A stretch of DNA of 64,000 nt from Duganella sp. OV510 (GCF_900100205.1 NZ_FNEQ01000005.1:310001-374000); one strand, 5' to 3'. Counted from the first letter of the stretch, positions 25,788 to 34,431 are shown. Numbers and translations are program-made. The notes: a model not told the origin generated them from the sequence alone.

Positions 25788-27884
25788 ATGTCGATCAACC
25801 GCCGCCAATTTCTCCGCTATACGGGCGGTGCCGCCCTGTTCCCGAACCTGATCCGCGATGCGCTGGCGGTGCCCGCCAATAACCGCACCGGCACGCTGGC
25901 GGACGTCGAACACGTCGTCATCTTCATGCAGGAGAATCGCTCGTTCGATCATTACTTCGGCACCCTGTCCGGCGTGCGCGGCTTTGATGACCCGCGCGCG
26001 ATTCGGCTACCGACCGGGCTGCCGGTGTGGTATCAGCCCGACGGCGCCGGCGGCTACGTGCTGCCGTTCCACTTTGACGCAAAAAACACCAGCGCCCTCT
26101 CGCTCGGCACCGATCACACGTGGAAAGGCGCACAAGCCACCTGGCAAGGCTGGGACGCATGGGTGCCGAAGAAGACAGCGCAGTCGATGGGCTACTTCGA
26201 CCGTGGCGACCTGCCGTTCTACTACGCGCTGGCAGACGCCTTCACCATCTGCGATGCCTATCACTGCTCGATCTTCGGTGCGACCGATCCGAACCGCCTG
26301 TACGCGCTGACCGGCAGCAACCAGGGCTGGATCGGCACCATGGGCAAGCTGTACAACATGGACGCGGGCGGCTTCTTCAACGGCGATCCGGCGCTGGACA
26401 ATATCGCGCCCGAAGTCACTGCCACCGCGCCCAACTGGCGCACTTACGCCGAAGTCTTGGAGGCCAACCAGGTCAGCTGGAAGGTCTATCAGGAATGGGA
26501 CAACTACGGCGACAACTATCTCGCCTACTTCCGCAACTACCGCGTCAATGCGGATGGCACCCGGCTCTCGCCGGAAGCGCCGCTGTACCGCAAGGCGCGC
26601 ACCTTGGCGCCAGGCTCGAATGCCGACAATGCGCGCAGCAGCACCGCCGACTGGCTCATCAACGACTTCGCCGAAGATGTCCGCAACAACCGCCTGCCGC
26701 AAGTGTCGTGGATCTGCTCGCCGAACGACTACACCGAGCACTCGCCGAACTCCCCCAATGCCGGCGAGCAGATCACCGCGCGCCTGCTGGCCGCGCTGGT
26801 GGCCAATCCGGAAGTCTGGTCGAAAACCGTGCTGCTGTTGATGTACGACGAGAACGACGGCTTCTTCGACCACATGCCGCCCAACCTGGCGCCGCTGAAC
26901 CCGTCAATGGGCAAGACCACCTTGGCCGATATCGGCGCGCATGAAACCTACCAAGGCGAGCCAGTCGGCCTCGGGCCACGCGTGCCGATGCTGGTGATTT
27001 CGCCGTGGAGCCGTGGCGGCAAAGTCTGCTCGCAATTGTTCGACCACACCTCGCAACTGCGCTTCCTCGAAGAGTGGCTGGTGCAAGGCCTCGGCAAGCA
27101 ACGCGCCAGCGTGAGCTGCGATCTGATATCGCCATGGCGCCGTGCCGTCTGCGGCGACCTCACCTCCGCCTTCGACTTCAGCGCGCCCAACAACGGCTGG
27201 CCCGCCAGCGTTCCGTCCACCGCCGCATATGCCCGCGTGTCGGGCAAGCCCTACCCTCAGCCGCCGGCAATGCAGTCGGTCCCACGCCAGGAAGCAGGCA
27301 CGCGCATCGCCTGCCCGCTGCCATACCAATTATCGGTCAGCGGCCGCGTAGCCGGTCCCCGTCAGTTTGCGCTGAGCTTCGCCAACAGCGGCCAAGCTGG
27401 CGCAGCGTTTATCGTCTACTCCAGCCTGCGCAAAGACGGCCCGTGGTACTACACCGTCGAAGCAGGCAAGCGCATCGACAACGAACCCTGGCAATGGCAA
27501 GGCGATGCCTACGACCTGACCGTCCACGGCGCCAACGGTTTCCTGCGCCAATTCACCGGACGACTAGCAGATACCGCGCCCGAACTGGAAACCCGCTACG
27601 ACAACGGCAATCTCATCCTGCTGCTATCCAACCGCGATGCATGCCGCTTCACGGTAAAAGATAATGCCTACGGCGCCGCCACCACGATCCACACCGTGCA
27701 AGCCGGGCAGGTCGAAAAAGTATCATGCAATTTATCGAACAGCGATAGCTGGTACGATTTCAGCATCACCTGCGCCGACAATCCCCACTGGCTGCGCCGC
27801 ATCGCCGGCCACGTAGAAACAGGCCGCCCCAGCCGCACAGATCCATCCTCCGGAGCAAAATCGCCGATTAGTGACAAAGCGTGA
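25788..27884 (+). CDS. Phosphocholine-specific phospholipase C, Tat-exported
   Basis: 698 residues. Tat signal NRRQFLRYTGG at the N-terminus. The phosphoesterase domain has the metal-binding ENRSFDHYFG, the GATDPNRLYALTG segment and YDENDGFFDH. Two copies of the C-terminal beta-sandwich (DUF756-like) follow from about residue 510. This matches Pseudomonas PlcH/PlcN-type enzymes, which release phosphocholine from membrane lipids to scavenge phosphate or act on host cells. No accessory gene (PlcR-like) is next to it. Confidence 0.92.
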   Translation: MSINRRQFLRYTGGAALFPNLIRDALAVPANNRTGTLADVEHVVIFMQENRSFDHYFGTLSGVRGFDDPRAIRLPTGLPVWYQPDGAGGYVLPFHFDAKNTSALSLGTDHTWKGAQATWQGWDAWVPKKTAQSMGYFDRGDLPFYYALADAFTICDAYHCSIFGATDPNRLYALTGSNQGWIGTMGKLYNMDAGGFFNGDPALDNIAPEVTATAPNWRTYAEVLEANQVSWKVYQEWDNYGDNYLAYFRNYRVNADGTRLSPEAPLYRKARTLAPGSNADNARSSTADWLINDFAEDVRNNRLPQVSWICSPNDYTEHSPNSPNAGEQITARLLAALVANPEVWSKTVLLLMYDENDGFFDHMPPNLAPLNPSMGKTTLADIGAHETYQGEPVGLGPRVPMLVISPWSRGGKVCSQLFDHTSQLRFLEEWLVQGLGKQRASVSCDLISPWRRAVCGDLTSAFDFSAPNNGWPASVPSTAAYARVSGKPYPQPPAMQSVPRQEAGTRIACPLPYQLSVSGRVAGPRQFALSFANSGQAGAAFIVYSSLRKDGPWYYTVEAGKRIDNEPWQWQGDAYDLTVHGANGFLRQFTGRLADTAPELETRYDNGNLILLLSNRDACRFTVKDNAYGAATTIHTVQAGQVEKVSCNLSNSDSWYDFSITCADNPHWLRRIAGHVETGRPSRTDPSSGAKSPISDKA

Positions 27885-27975
27885 GCCTTCGTATCCAACA
27901 GCAAAGTACACTTACACTTTCGCAAGAAATCAGAAGTCGTTCAGACAACAATGAAAAGCAAGGTGTGGAGTGAAA

Positions 27976-28683
27976 ATGCAGCGGTTTGTAAAATTGATTT
28001 TAACTGGCCTCGGCTTCGTGCTTCTCACCAACTCCGCGAAGGCGCTAACGACAGATGAGGATATGTGTCGTAATGGCCTGTTCCCACAGCTACTGAAAGA
28101 CAGTCGCTTGGCCATGGTGGCAGGTGAGGCGAAGTCACGCCTCCACTTTTTTGAAGACATGGATGGCTGCCCATCGCGCGGCGCAGAATGCCAGTCAAAA
28201 AGCTATGTCGTGCCAGGGGATCAACTCATCGTCGGAAAACAGCGCGGTGAGTGGAGCTGCGTTTGGTACGCCGGTAAATCGCACGAGACTGTGGGTTGGG
28301 TACGCAACCAGCATCTTCAGTATGAAAAAGTGAACGAGCATCCCGATTGGCAAGGAAAGTGGAAGCAGTATGCTTATCCCGGCTATATCAGCATAGTCAG
28401 CAAGGCAGGACGTTACTATGTTCTGGGCAACACGAAGTGGATTGGTGCGCAACTGCCCGATGGCACGCGTGTAGAACACCTGGGCGAATTAGAAGGTGAA
28501 CTCAGCGTAGAGAAAAACCTCGCGCACAGCGGCCCCGCAGCTTCTGATGCCGATGCACAGTACACCTGCATAGCAGACTATGTGCGTTTAGGGCGATTTC
28601 TGATCGTTCATGATAATGGCCAGTGCGGCGGCATGAATGTGCGCTTCGACGGGGTTTACACTATGTCGACAAAAAGCCATTAA
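27976..28683 (+). CDS. Exported protein of unknown function with SH3-like segment
   Basis: 235 residues from the ATG at 27976, preceded by GGAG at good spacing (a GTG at 27970 is the alternative). Signal peptide MQRFVKLILTGLGFVLLTNSAKA. The central part, VVPGDQLIVGKQRGEWSCVWYAGKSHETVGWVRNQHLQ, has the look of a bacterial SH3 domain. Seven or more cysteines in the mature protein may form disulfides. Base composition is AT-richer than the neighbours. Family not recognised. Confidence 0.7.
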   Translation: MQRFVKLILTGLGFVLLTNSAKALTTDEDMCRNGLFPQLLKDSRLAMVAGEAKSRLHFFEDMDGCPSRGAECQSKSYVVPGDQLIVGKQRGEWSCVWYAGKSHETVGWVRNQHLQYEKVNEHPDWQGKWKQYAYPGYISIVSKAGRYYVLGNTKWIGAQLPDGTRVEHLGELEGELSVEKNLAHSGPAASDADAQYTCIADYVRLGRFLIVHDNGQCGGMNVRFDGVYTMSTKSH

Positions 28684-28753
28684 TCGGCTACTACGCCGCC
28701 GTTCAGGAATGTGAAAGTGAAGCATCGCTTCTCCAATTCTTGGAGTTATTATT

Positions 28754-29011
28754 TTGGACAAGATGATTGTTCTGCGAATTTCCGATAACGATGGTATAGA
28801 GTTGAATGGCGTCAAACTACGGTCAACAGGCGAGGTCGCGGAAGCTCTTGAGAAAATTCGTGCCGGAAGTTCTGATACGACTGTTTCTGTCGAGGCCAGC
28901 GACTCCACATTCTACGAGTCAATCGGCAAAGCTATTTACGGTAGCCAGCGGGCCGGTTTTTCTGGCAAACGATTCCGCATACTCGTCAATGGCAAGATTT
29001 TGGAAGACTAA
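28754..29011 (+). CDS. Small protein resembling the periplasmic domain of ExbD/TolR
   Basis: 85 residues with a TTG start at 28754, chosen because a GGAG lies 8 bases upstream; an ATG at 28763 would shorten it by three codons. The pattern IVLRISDNDGIELNGVKL...EVAEALEKIRAG...TVSVEASDSTFYESIGKAIYGSQRAGF matches the soluble domain of ExbD/TolR, but there is no membrane anchor or signal peptide. The hand-counted line 28741-28800 has only 21 G/C of 60. Function unknown. Confidence 0.55.
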   Translation: MDKMIVLRISDNDGIELNGVKLRSTGEVAEALEKIRAGSSDTTVSVEASDSTFYESIGKAIYGSQRAGFSGKRFRILVNGKILED

Positions 29012-29182
29012 CCGCAATCGACGTCGCTCGATCGCTTGCCGCTGACCGCTAATACGGACATCAATTCTAAAAATCTCTCGTTATTTCTCTGCAAATAGTC
29101 GCCGAGCGTGCGACATTTCGAGTCGATAGCGTTTTCTGGCTTTGCCAGGTTTGAAGGGCGTCCGCCGTTTCTAGGACCATAG

Positions 29183-29641
29183 ATGAAAATTCGTTCTCGC
29201 CTCAAGCATGGCGCTTCGGGCCTCCTTGCCAGATTCATCAGCCGCAACAATGACTATCAAGGTTTCTGGACATTAGGTGTGCTCTACAGCAGTCTACGCG
29301 TAGCACCATGGCGCGTTGAGTTCAATCTCATCTCTGAGGATGCTTATCCAAGTAATGAAATCGCAGCCGGCATCGCTACCGAGCAATCGGCATTCTTGCG
29401 TGCCGCTCTGTCAAAACAGCACGTTGCCTGGGATTTCGTAAAACGAGCGACGCTCACTGTGCAGTTTAATGCTGACGTACGGGTAGACTGTATCGGTACA
29501 ATAGGCGAGCCCTTTATATGTACTGTCGAACTTGAGTCCGTAGCAGGGCATAGCGTAACTTTCAGCCGCGTTGGCCGTTGCGCAGCGTGGAAGCCAGGCC
29601 TTTTTTCGGGACGGGCTGGCTACCTATTTCCTCAACTTTAA
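29183..29641 (+). CDS. Hypothetical protein
   Basis: 152 residues, ATG at 29183 with TAGGACC upstream. No signal peptide, membrane segment or known motif that I can recognise. Composition is AT-richer than the flanking conserved genes and codon use includes AGT, CTA and TTA, consistent with recent acquisition. It is the last of three unrecognised genes between plcN-type phospholipase and the ECF sigma factor. Confidence 0.6.
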   Translation: MKIRSRLKHGASGLLARFISRNNDYQGFWTLGVLYSSLRVAPWRVEFNLISEDAYPSNEIAAGIATEQSAFLRAALSKQHVAWDFVKRATLTVQFNADVRVDCIGTIGEPFICTVELESVAGHSVTFSRVGRCAAWKPGLFSGRAGYLFPQL

Positions 29642-29723
29642 GTAATGTAGCGCAGCGCGTAGGCCCCATCCTTCATAAGCGAAGTTCTTTACAATATTCA
29701 GGATTCCGGACCGTCTCCAGTGC

Positions 29724-30281
29724 ATGACCGCACCCATAACAACAACTGAGCAAGATCAAGCCATCACGGAAACGGTGCTGAAGGAGCGTTCGCGTCTGTG
29801 GAATTTCATCCGCCGGCGGGTGGCCGACCAGACCGACGCCGACGATATCCTGCAAGACGTGTTCTACGAATTCACCCAGGCCTATCACCTGCCTCAGCCG
29901 ATCGAACAGGTCAGCGCCTGGTTGTTCCGCGTCGCCCGCAACCGTATCATCGACCGCTTCCGCAAGAAGAAGGAAGTAGCGCTGGAGGATCTCGGCGGCA
30001 GCGACGATGAAGACGGCTGCCGTCTCGACCTGATGCTGCCCTCGCCCGACGCCGGCCCCGAGGCCGCCTATACCCGCGCCATGCTGCTGGAGGAACTACA
30101 GCATGCGCTGGAGGAATTACCCGCCAACCAGCGCGAAGTGTTCATCGCGCACGAACTGGATGGCGTCAGTTTCAAGGAGATGGCCGCCCAGAGCGGCGTC
30201 TCGATCAACACTTTATTGGCCCGCAAGCGCTATGCCGTGCTGTTTCTGCGCGAACGCCTGCAAGCCCTGTACGAAGAATGA
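29724..30281 (+). CDS. ECF-type RNA polymerase sigma factor
   Basis: 185 residues. Sigma region 2 has LWNFIRRRVADQTDADDILQDVFYEFTQAY and FRVARNRIIDRFRKKK (promoter melting and -10 recognition); region 4 has LEELPANQREVFIAHELDGVSFKEMAAQSGVSINTLLARKRYAVLFLRERL. No region 1 or 3, as in extracytoplasmic function sigmas. The next gene encodes a small membrane protein and the third an MFS transporter, all nearly or truly overlapping, so the sigma factor probably controls this operon. The anti-sigma partner is unproven. Confidence 0.93.
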   Translation: MTAPITTTEQDQAITETVLKERSRLWNFIRRRVADQTDADDILQDVFYEFTQAYHLPQPIEQVSAWLFRVARNRIIDRFRKKKEVALEDLGGSDDEDGCRLDLMLPSPDAGPEAAYTRAMLLEELQHALEELPANQREVFIAHELDGVSFKEMAAQSGVSINTLLARKRYAVLFLRERLQALYEE

Positions 30282-30295
30282 AAGGAAATACCGAA

Positions 30296-30652
30296 ATGCG
30301 CCCCGAAAACATGAGCTACAAAAAATTCAAGCTGATCAAAGGACTATGGATACTCGCCGGCGCCGCCGCGCTTGGCGCCATCGTGATGTGGCTGTGGAAT
30401 TGTCTGATTCCGACCATCTTCCCCGGCGCCAATGCCGTCAATTATTGGCAAGCCCTGGGATTGCTGCTACTCTGCCGCATCCTGTTCGGCGGCTTCCGCG
30501 GCCATCACCGCGACTGGCACGAAAAGCGTGAACACTGGCAGCGCTGGCAGGCGATGACGCCGGAAGAGCGCGCGCAGTTCTTCAAGCAGCGCGAACAATT
30601 CTTCCAGCACCGCGCGCCGTTCTGCCGCCCAGAAAAGAAAGACACGGAATGA
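30296..30652 (+). CDS. Small membrane protein in ECF sigma operon
   Basis: 118 residues from the ATG at 30296 (AAAGGA nine bases upstream); the ATG at 30278 overlapping the sigma stop is the alternative. Two membrane segments at about 18-37 and 48-68 are followed by a cytoplasmic His/Arg/Gln-rich tail with MTPEERAQFFKQREQFFQHR. No zinc anti-sigma motif is visible. Position after the sigma gene suggests it holds or senses for the sigma factor. The tail resembles Spy/CpxP-like LTPEQR repeats only loosely. Confidence 0.75.
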   Translation: MRPENMSYKKFKLIKGLWILAGAAALGAIVMWLWNCLIPTIFPGANAVNYWQALGLLLLCRILFGGFRGHHRDWHEKREHWQRWQAMTPEERAQFFKQREQFFQHRAPFCRPEKKDTE

Positions 30653-31887
30653 AGAAAACCCAGGCGCCGCCTTTCAGCGGCTATCAAAAAACCGTGGTGG
30701 CGATGCTGGCCTTCCTGCAATTCGCCGTCATCCTCGATTTCATGATCATGTCGCCGCTGGGCGCCGTCATCATGCCGGACCTGAAAATCGGCCCGGCCCA
30801 GTTCGGCCTGGTGGTATCGGCCTACGCCTTCAGCGCCGGCCTGTCCGGCCTGCTGACCGCCGGCTTTGCCGACCGTTACGACCGCAAGAAACTGCTGCTG
30901 TTCTTCTACACCGGCTTCATTCTCGGCACAGTCTGGTGCGGCCTGGCGCAGACGTTTGAATCGCTGCTGGCCGCACGCGTTTTCACCGGCCTGTTCGGCG
31001 GCGTGATCGGCTCCATTGTGCTGGCGATTTCCACCGACCTGTTCGCGCCGGCGATGCGCGGCCGCGTCATGGGCCTGATCCAGACCGCATTTGCCGCCAG
31101 CCAGGTGCTGGGCATCCCGGTCGGCATCTACCTGTCCAACCAGTGGAACTGGCATGTGCCGTTCATGGCGATGGCGGCCTTCGGCCTGCTTGGCGGCGTA
31201 TTTGTGGCGTGGAAAATGCAGCCGGTGAATGCACACCTGGGCCAGCCGCAGGAACACAGCCCGTTCATGCACCTGTACCACACGGTGACGGAGAAGCGCT
31301 ATCTACTGGCCTTCTGCATCACCGCCCTGCTGACCACCGGCGGCTTCATGCTGATGCCGTTCAGCAGCGCCTACATTGTCAACAACATGGGTATCGATCT
31401 GCATCACCTGCCGACCGTCTACTTGGTCACCGGCGTCTGCACCATCTTTATCGGCCCGCTGATCGGCCGCGCGGCTGACGCCATCGGCAAGTTCCGCGTG
31501 TTCCTGTTTGGCACGGCGCTATCGATCGCCATGGTGCTGATCTACACCCACCTCGGCCGTATTCCGCTGTGGATGCTGGTGGTGATCAATTCGGTGATGT
31601 TTGTCGGCATCTTCTCGCGCATGATTCCGTTCCAGGCGATTTCGTCGACGGTGCCGGTGGCGACGCAGCGCGGTTCCTATAACGCCATCAGCGCGTCGAT
31701 CCAGCAACTGGCAGGTGGCTTAGCGTCGGTGGCCTCCGGCCATATCGTGACGCAGGCTGCCGATGGCCGTCTGCAGCACTTCGACACGGTGGGCTATGTG
31801 GTGGTGGCGACGTCCATCGCGGCCACCTTGTTGCTATGGCGCTTGCAGCGCGGTCTGCCGGGCGAGCAGAGGCCGCAAGCCGCCTGA
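30649..31887 (+). CDS. MFS transporter
   Basis: 412 residues with 12 predicted hydrophobic segments. The loop 2-3 motif reads GFADRYDRKKLLL, the MFS signature. The start overlaps the previous stop in an ATGA. The sequence pattern (LDFMIMSPLGAVIMPDL, early TM1) recalls drug:H+ antiporters of the DHA1 family. Its place in an ECF sigma operon suggests efflux in response to an envelope or chemical signal; the substrate is unknown. Confidence 0.9.
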   Translation: MKKTQAPPFSGYQKTVVAMLAFLQFAVILDFMIMSPLGAVIMPDLKIGPAQFGLVVSAYAFSAGLSGLLTAGFADRYDRKKLLLFFYTGFILGTVWCGLAQTFESLLAARVFTGLFGGVIGSIVLAISTDLFAPAMRGRVMGLIQTAFAASQVLGIPVGIYLSNQWNWHVPFMAMAAFGLLGGVFVAWKMQPVNAHLGQPQEHSPFMHLYHTVTEKRYLLAFCITALLTTGGFMLMPFSSAYIVNNMGIDLHHLPTVYLVTGVCTIFIGPLIGRAADAIGKFRVFLFGTALSIAMVLIYTHLGRIPLWMLVVINSVMFVGIFSRMIPFQAISSTVPVATQRGSYNAISASIQQLAGGLASVASGHIVTQAADGRLQHFDTVGYVVVATSIAATLLLWRLQRGLPGEQRPQAA

Positions 31888-31931
31888 TAGAGGTAGCAAA
31901 TTGTTTTCTAAAGTTAAGAAAAAATAATTAA

Positions 31932-31961
31932 TTGCCATACGGCATTAATGCGAATTATAAT
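31932..31961 (+). promoter_or_regulatory. Near-consensus promoter for the 69-aa protein gene
   Basis: TTGCCA (31932-31937), 18-base spacer, TATAAT (31956-31961), about 46 bases before the ATG at 32008, in an AT-rich intergenic stretch. Confidence 0.7.
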
Positions 31962-32007
31962 GTTAACAGCAGGAAATAACTTACCAACCAATATCTAGGA
32001 GAAGTGC

Positions 32008-32217
32008 ATGAATTCGAGAAACATGGATGCCGCCTGTCTGCGCGCGCTGCGCCGGCGCGGTCATTCCGACGCCAGTATCGCTGCCATGACGCCGGAAGAA
32101 GCGTTTTGTGAATACTGCGCCTATCACGGGATCATGAACCTCTCCCCGACCACGCTGCAGATGCTGGACAAACTGCGCGGCGACGCCGCCGCCAGTGCGC
32201 CGCGCCAGGCTGCCTGA
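32008..32217 (+). CDS. Small protein of unknown function, 69 aa
   Basis: 69 residues. ATG at 32008 with a TAGGAGAAG ribosome binding site. It has its own strong promoter and a perfect terminator, so it is probably a highly expressed single-gene transcript. The sequence is helical with an Arg-rich first third and a CEYC pair in FCEYCAYHGIM; no family recognised. Confidence 0.75.
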   Translation: MNSRNMDAACLRALRRRGHSDASIAAMTPEEAFCEYCAYHGIMNLSPTTLQMLDKLRGDAAASAPRQAA

Positions 32218-32233
32218 TCTTTGCCGCACCATG

Positions 32234-32271
32234 AAAAAAGCCACGTGAGCATCAGCGCGCGTGGCTTTTTT
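32234..32271. terminator. Bidirectional intrinsic terminator
   Basis: Perfect 12-bp stem AAAAAAGCCACG / CGTGGCTTTTTT with a 14-base loop; A run on one side and T run on the other let it serve both the 69-aa gene and the convergent DUF3297 gene. Confidence 0.93.
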
Positions 32272-32285
32272 ATTCGCTACCGCGA

Positions 32286-32534
32286 TTAACGGTAGAACGG
32301 CTCGACCGTGCCTTTCAGCTTGATCAGCATTGGATTGCCGAAGCGATCCAGCGATTTGCCGGCCGGAACCTTGATCCAGCCTTCGCTGATGCAGTATTCA
32401 TCCACATCATTGCGTTCTTTGCCGTTGAAATTGATGCCGATGTCGTGCTCAAACACGGCGGCAACGTGGAATTTGCTGCGCGGATCGATCGACAGATGAT
32501 CCGGCAGTGGTGGGCGTTGAGTAGTATCGTTCAT
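32286..32534 (-). CDS. DUF3297 family protein
   Basis: 82 residues. Segments LPDHLSIDPRSKFH, GINFNGKERNDVDEYCISEGWIKVPAGKSLDRFGNPM and LKGTVEPFYR match DUF3297. Function unknown. An extended -10 box ends 6 bases before the start codon, so the mRNA may be leaderless; it may also be read from the antiporter upstream. Start supported by the family-typical N-terminus. Confidence 0.88.
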   Translation of the reverse strand: MNDTTQRPPLPDHLSIDPRSKFHVAAVFEHDIGINFNGKERNDVDEYCISEGWIKVPAGKSLDRFGNPMLIKLKGTVEPFYR

Positions 32535-32540
32535 GCCGGC

Positions 32541-32549
32541 ATTATATCA
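32541..32549 (-). promoter_or_regulatory. Extended -10 promoter for DUF3297 gene
   Basis: TGATATAAT on the minus strand is a perfect TGnTATAAT. Its first three bases are also the stop codon of the antiporter gene. Transcription would start at or next to the ATG at 32534. Confidence 0.55.
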
Positions 32550-33752
32550 GCTGGTTTTAAAGATCAGTTGCGCCACACGTTGTAATTTGGGCGCGACGAT
32601 CGGCACCGTCAGCATGGTACTGCCAATGGCCATCAGCAACAGCGCGGTGAAGGTCTCGCTGGTGATGATCTGCTTATCCAGCAGGATGTTGACGAAAATA
32701 ATCATGATCAGCGCCTTGGTCTGCAACAGCCAGCCGATGATCGACGCCTCGCCCGGTCCCCACTTGAGGATCTTGCCGGCGAGGTGGACGCCGGCCAGCT
32801 TGCCCGACACCGACGCCACCAGCATCACCGCCGCCACAATGAACACCGCCGAACCGCCCACCGCCCAATTGGTGCGCAGGCCAGTGCTGAGGAAGAACAC
32901 CGGCATCACCGCCATCAGCACGTTGGCGCGTAGGAAGTCCATCTTTTCCTGGTTAAACCAATGGGCATCCATCACCGCGCCGGCCAGGAAGGCGCCAACC
33001 ATGTAGTGCAGGCCGGCCCAGTCGGCCGCAAAAGCGCACACCGCCAGCCAGATGAAGGACACATACCAGCGGTCGCGCTCTTCGATGCGCACCATCATCA
33101 TGCGGAACAGCTTGGTCACGAGCGCAAACATCAGCAGGAAACCGGCCTGGCGGCCGACACGGTCCCAGTCCAGCAGGATGATGGCCAGCACGCCCCAGAT
33201 GGCGATGTCGTCCAGGCTGGCGTAGCGCAGGATGCGCTGGCCGATCGGCTGGCGCAGGATGTCCAGCTTTTCCATCAGCAGGATCAGGATCGGCAGTGCT
33301 GTCACCGCGCACGCCATGCCGACGCCCAGCACGAACTGCCAGTCATGCGCCTTCGGCCCCATCCAGCCGGTGTAGCCAAGCAGACCCAGGGCGGCGACGC
33401 AGCCGAACAGCAACGGCGTGCCCAGCGCCAGGCCGGCGGTGATGGTGCTTTCGCGGCGGTGCTCCCAGGCTTTTTTCAAGTCCAGCTCGATGCCGGCGAT
33501 CATCACGAAGATCATCACCGCCCACCAGGCGATGCCGTTCAGCGACTGCACCACCTGCGGGTTGAAGACGAAACTGTAATATTCGGGAAAAGCGCGTCCC
33601 ATGATGCCCGGGCCCAGCAGAATGCCGGCAATGATCTGCACCACCACCAGCGGCGCATAGTAATCGGTGCCGCCCAGCCGCCAGATCAGGTATGGCACGG
33701 TGAAAATAATGACCATGGCGATCAGAAAGATCTCGGTCGTTCCCATATGCAT
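32547..33752 (-). CDS. Cation:proton antiporter, CPA2/Kef-like membrane protein
   Basis: 401 residues with 11-13 membrane segments. YAPLVVVQIIAGILLGPGIMG, MIFVMIAGIELDLKKA and ASLDDIAIWGVLAIILL follow the Na+/H+ exchanger (CPA2) pattern, including the acidic pair in LDDIA. No C-terminal TrkA-N domain, unlike KefB/KefC. ATG at 33752 has AGGGG six bases upstream. Ion specificity cannot be read from sequence. Confidence 0.88.
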   Translation of the reverse strand: MHMGTTEIFLIAMVIIFTVPYLIWRLGGTDYYAPLVVVQIIAGILLGPGIMGRAFPEYYSFVFNPQVVQSLNGIAWWAVMIFVMIAGIELDLKKAWEHRRESTITAGLALGTPLLFGCVAALGLLGYTGWMGPKAHDWQFVLGVGMACAVTALPILILLMEKLDILRQPIGQRILRYASLDDIAIWGVLAIILLDWDRVGRQAGFLLMFALVTKLFRMMMVRIEERDRWYVSFIWLAVCAFAADWAGLHYMVGAFLAGAVMDAHWFNQEKMDFLRANVLMAVMPVFFLSTGLRTNWAVGGSAVFIVAAVMLVASVSGKLAGVHLAGKILKWGPGEASIIGWLLQTKALIMIIFVNILLDKQIITSETFTALLLMAIGSTMLTVPIVAPKLQRVAQLIFKTS

Positions 33753-33909
33753 TTTTGTCCCCTGTTTTATTTTTGTTTATATTCTAACCATTACGTAACG
33801 GTACGGCGAGATTGGAAACGATACCACATTTACCTAAGGATGGAACTGGTAGAACAATTCGTTGTAGCAAACTGACGGTGCAAACGATTTCAGCTGAAAT
33901 CGCTGTCAT

Positions 33910-33951
33910 TTGATTGATTACTCAAGTATATTTCAAGCATCGATCAATCAA
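33910..33951. promoter_or_regulatory. Inverted repeat upstream of marR gene (candidate operator)
   Basis: Perfect 9-bp inverted repeat TTGATTGAT (33910-33918) / ATCAATCAA (33943-33951) with a 24-base spacer holding two TCAAG copies. It ends 18 bases before the MarR start and so overlaps the likely promoter. TTGAT/ATCAA half-sites are common in MarR operators; autorepression is inferred. Confidence 0.5.
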
Positions 33952-33969
33952 TAAATAAATGGAGTCATC

Positions 33970-34431
33970 ATGGATACCAACACTCCCGCCCCCGTCAGTG
34001 CCAGCCTGGATTTCGTCCTGCGCCTGGCGCGTGCCCAAGCCACGCTGGTGCGCCGCCTCGACCAAGTGCTCGGCGGCTACCACGGCATCAGCTTCAGCGA
34101 CTTCATGCTGTTGCACTACCTGAACCGCGCACCGGGCGGCCGCCTGCGCCGCGTCGACCTGGCCGAGCGCCAGGGCCTGACCGCATCCGGCGTCACCCGC
34201 ACCCTGCTGCCGCTGGAGAAGATCGGCCTGGTCGAGCGCCAGCAAGATCCGCGCGACGCCCGCGTGGCCTATGCCGCCATTACCGACACTGGCCGCGAGC
34301 TGCTGACCAACGCCATCACGGTGGCGGACCAGATCAGCAAAGACTTGCTGCGCAGCTGCCCTGCCGCCCAGTTCGATGACTTGAGCAATGCGCTGGCGCA
34401 GATCGCCGGCATGAACGCCTCCAACTCATGA
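33970..34431 (+). CDS. MarR family transcriptional regulator
   Basis: 153 residues, winged helix with RRVDLAERQGLTASGVTRTLLPLEKIGLVERQQDPRDARVAYAAITDTGREL, the MarR recognition helix and wing. GGAG lies upstream of the ATG. The stop overlaps the start of the following MFS gene (ATGA), so it most likely regulates that efflux-type transporter. Ligand unknown. Confidence 0.93.
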   Translation: MDTNTPAPVSASLDFVLRLARAQATLVRRLDQVLGGYHGISFSDFMLLHYLNRAPGGRLRRVDLAERQGLTASGVTRTLLPLEKIGLVERQQDPRDARVAYAAITDTGRELLTNAITVADQISKDLLRSCPAAQFDDLSNALAQIAGMNASNS

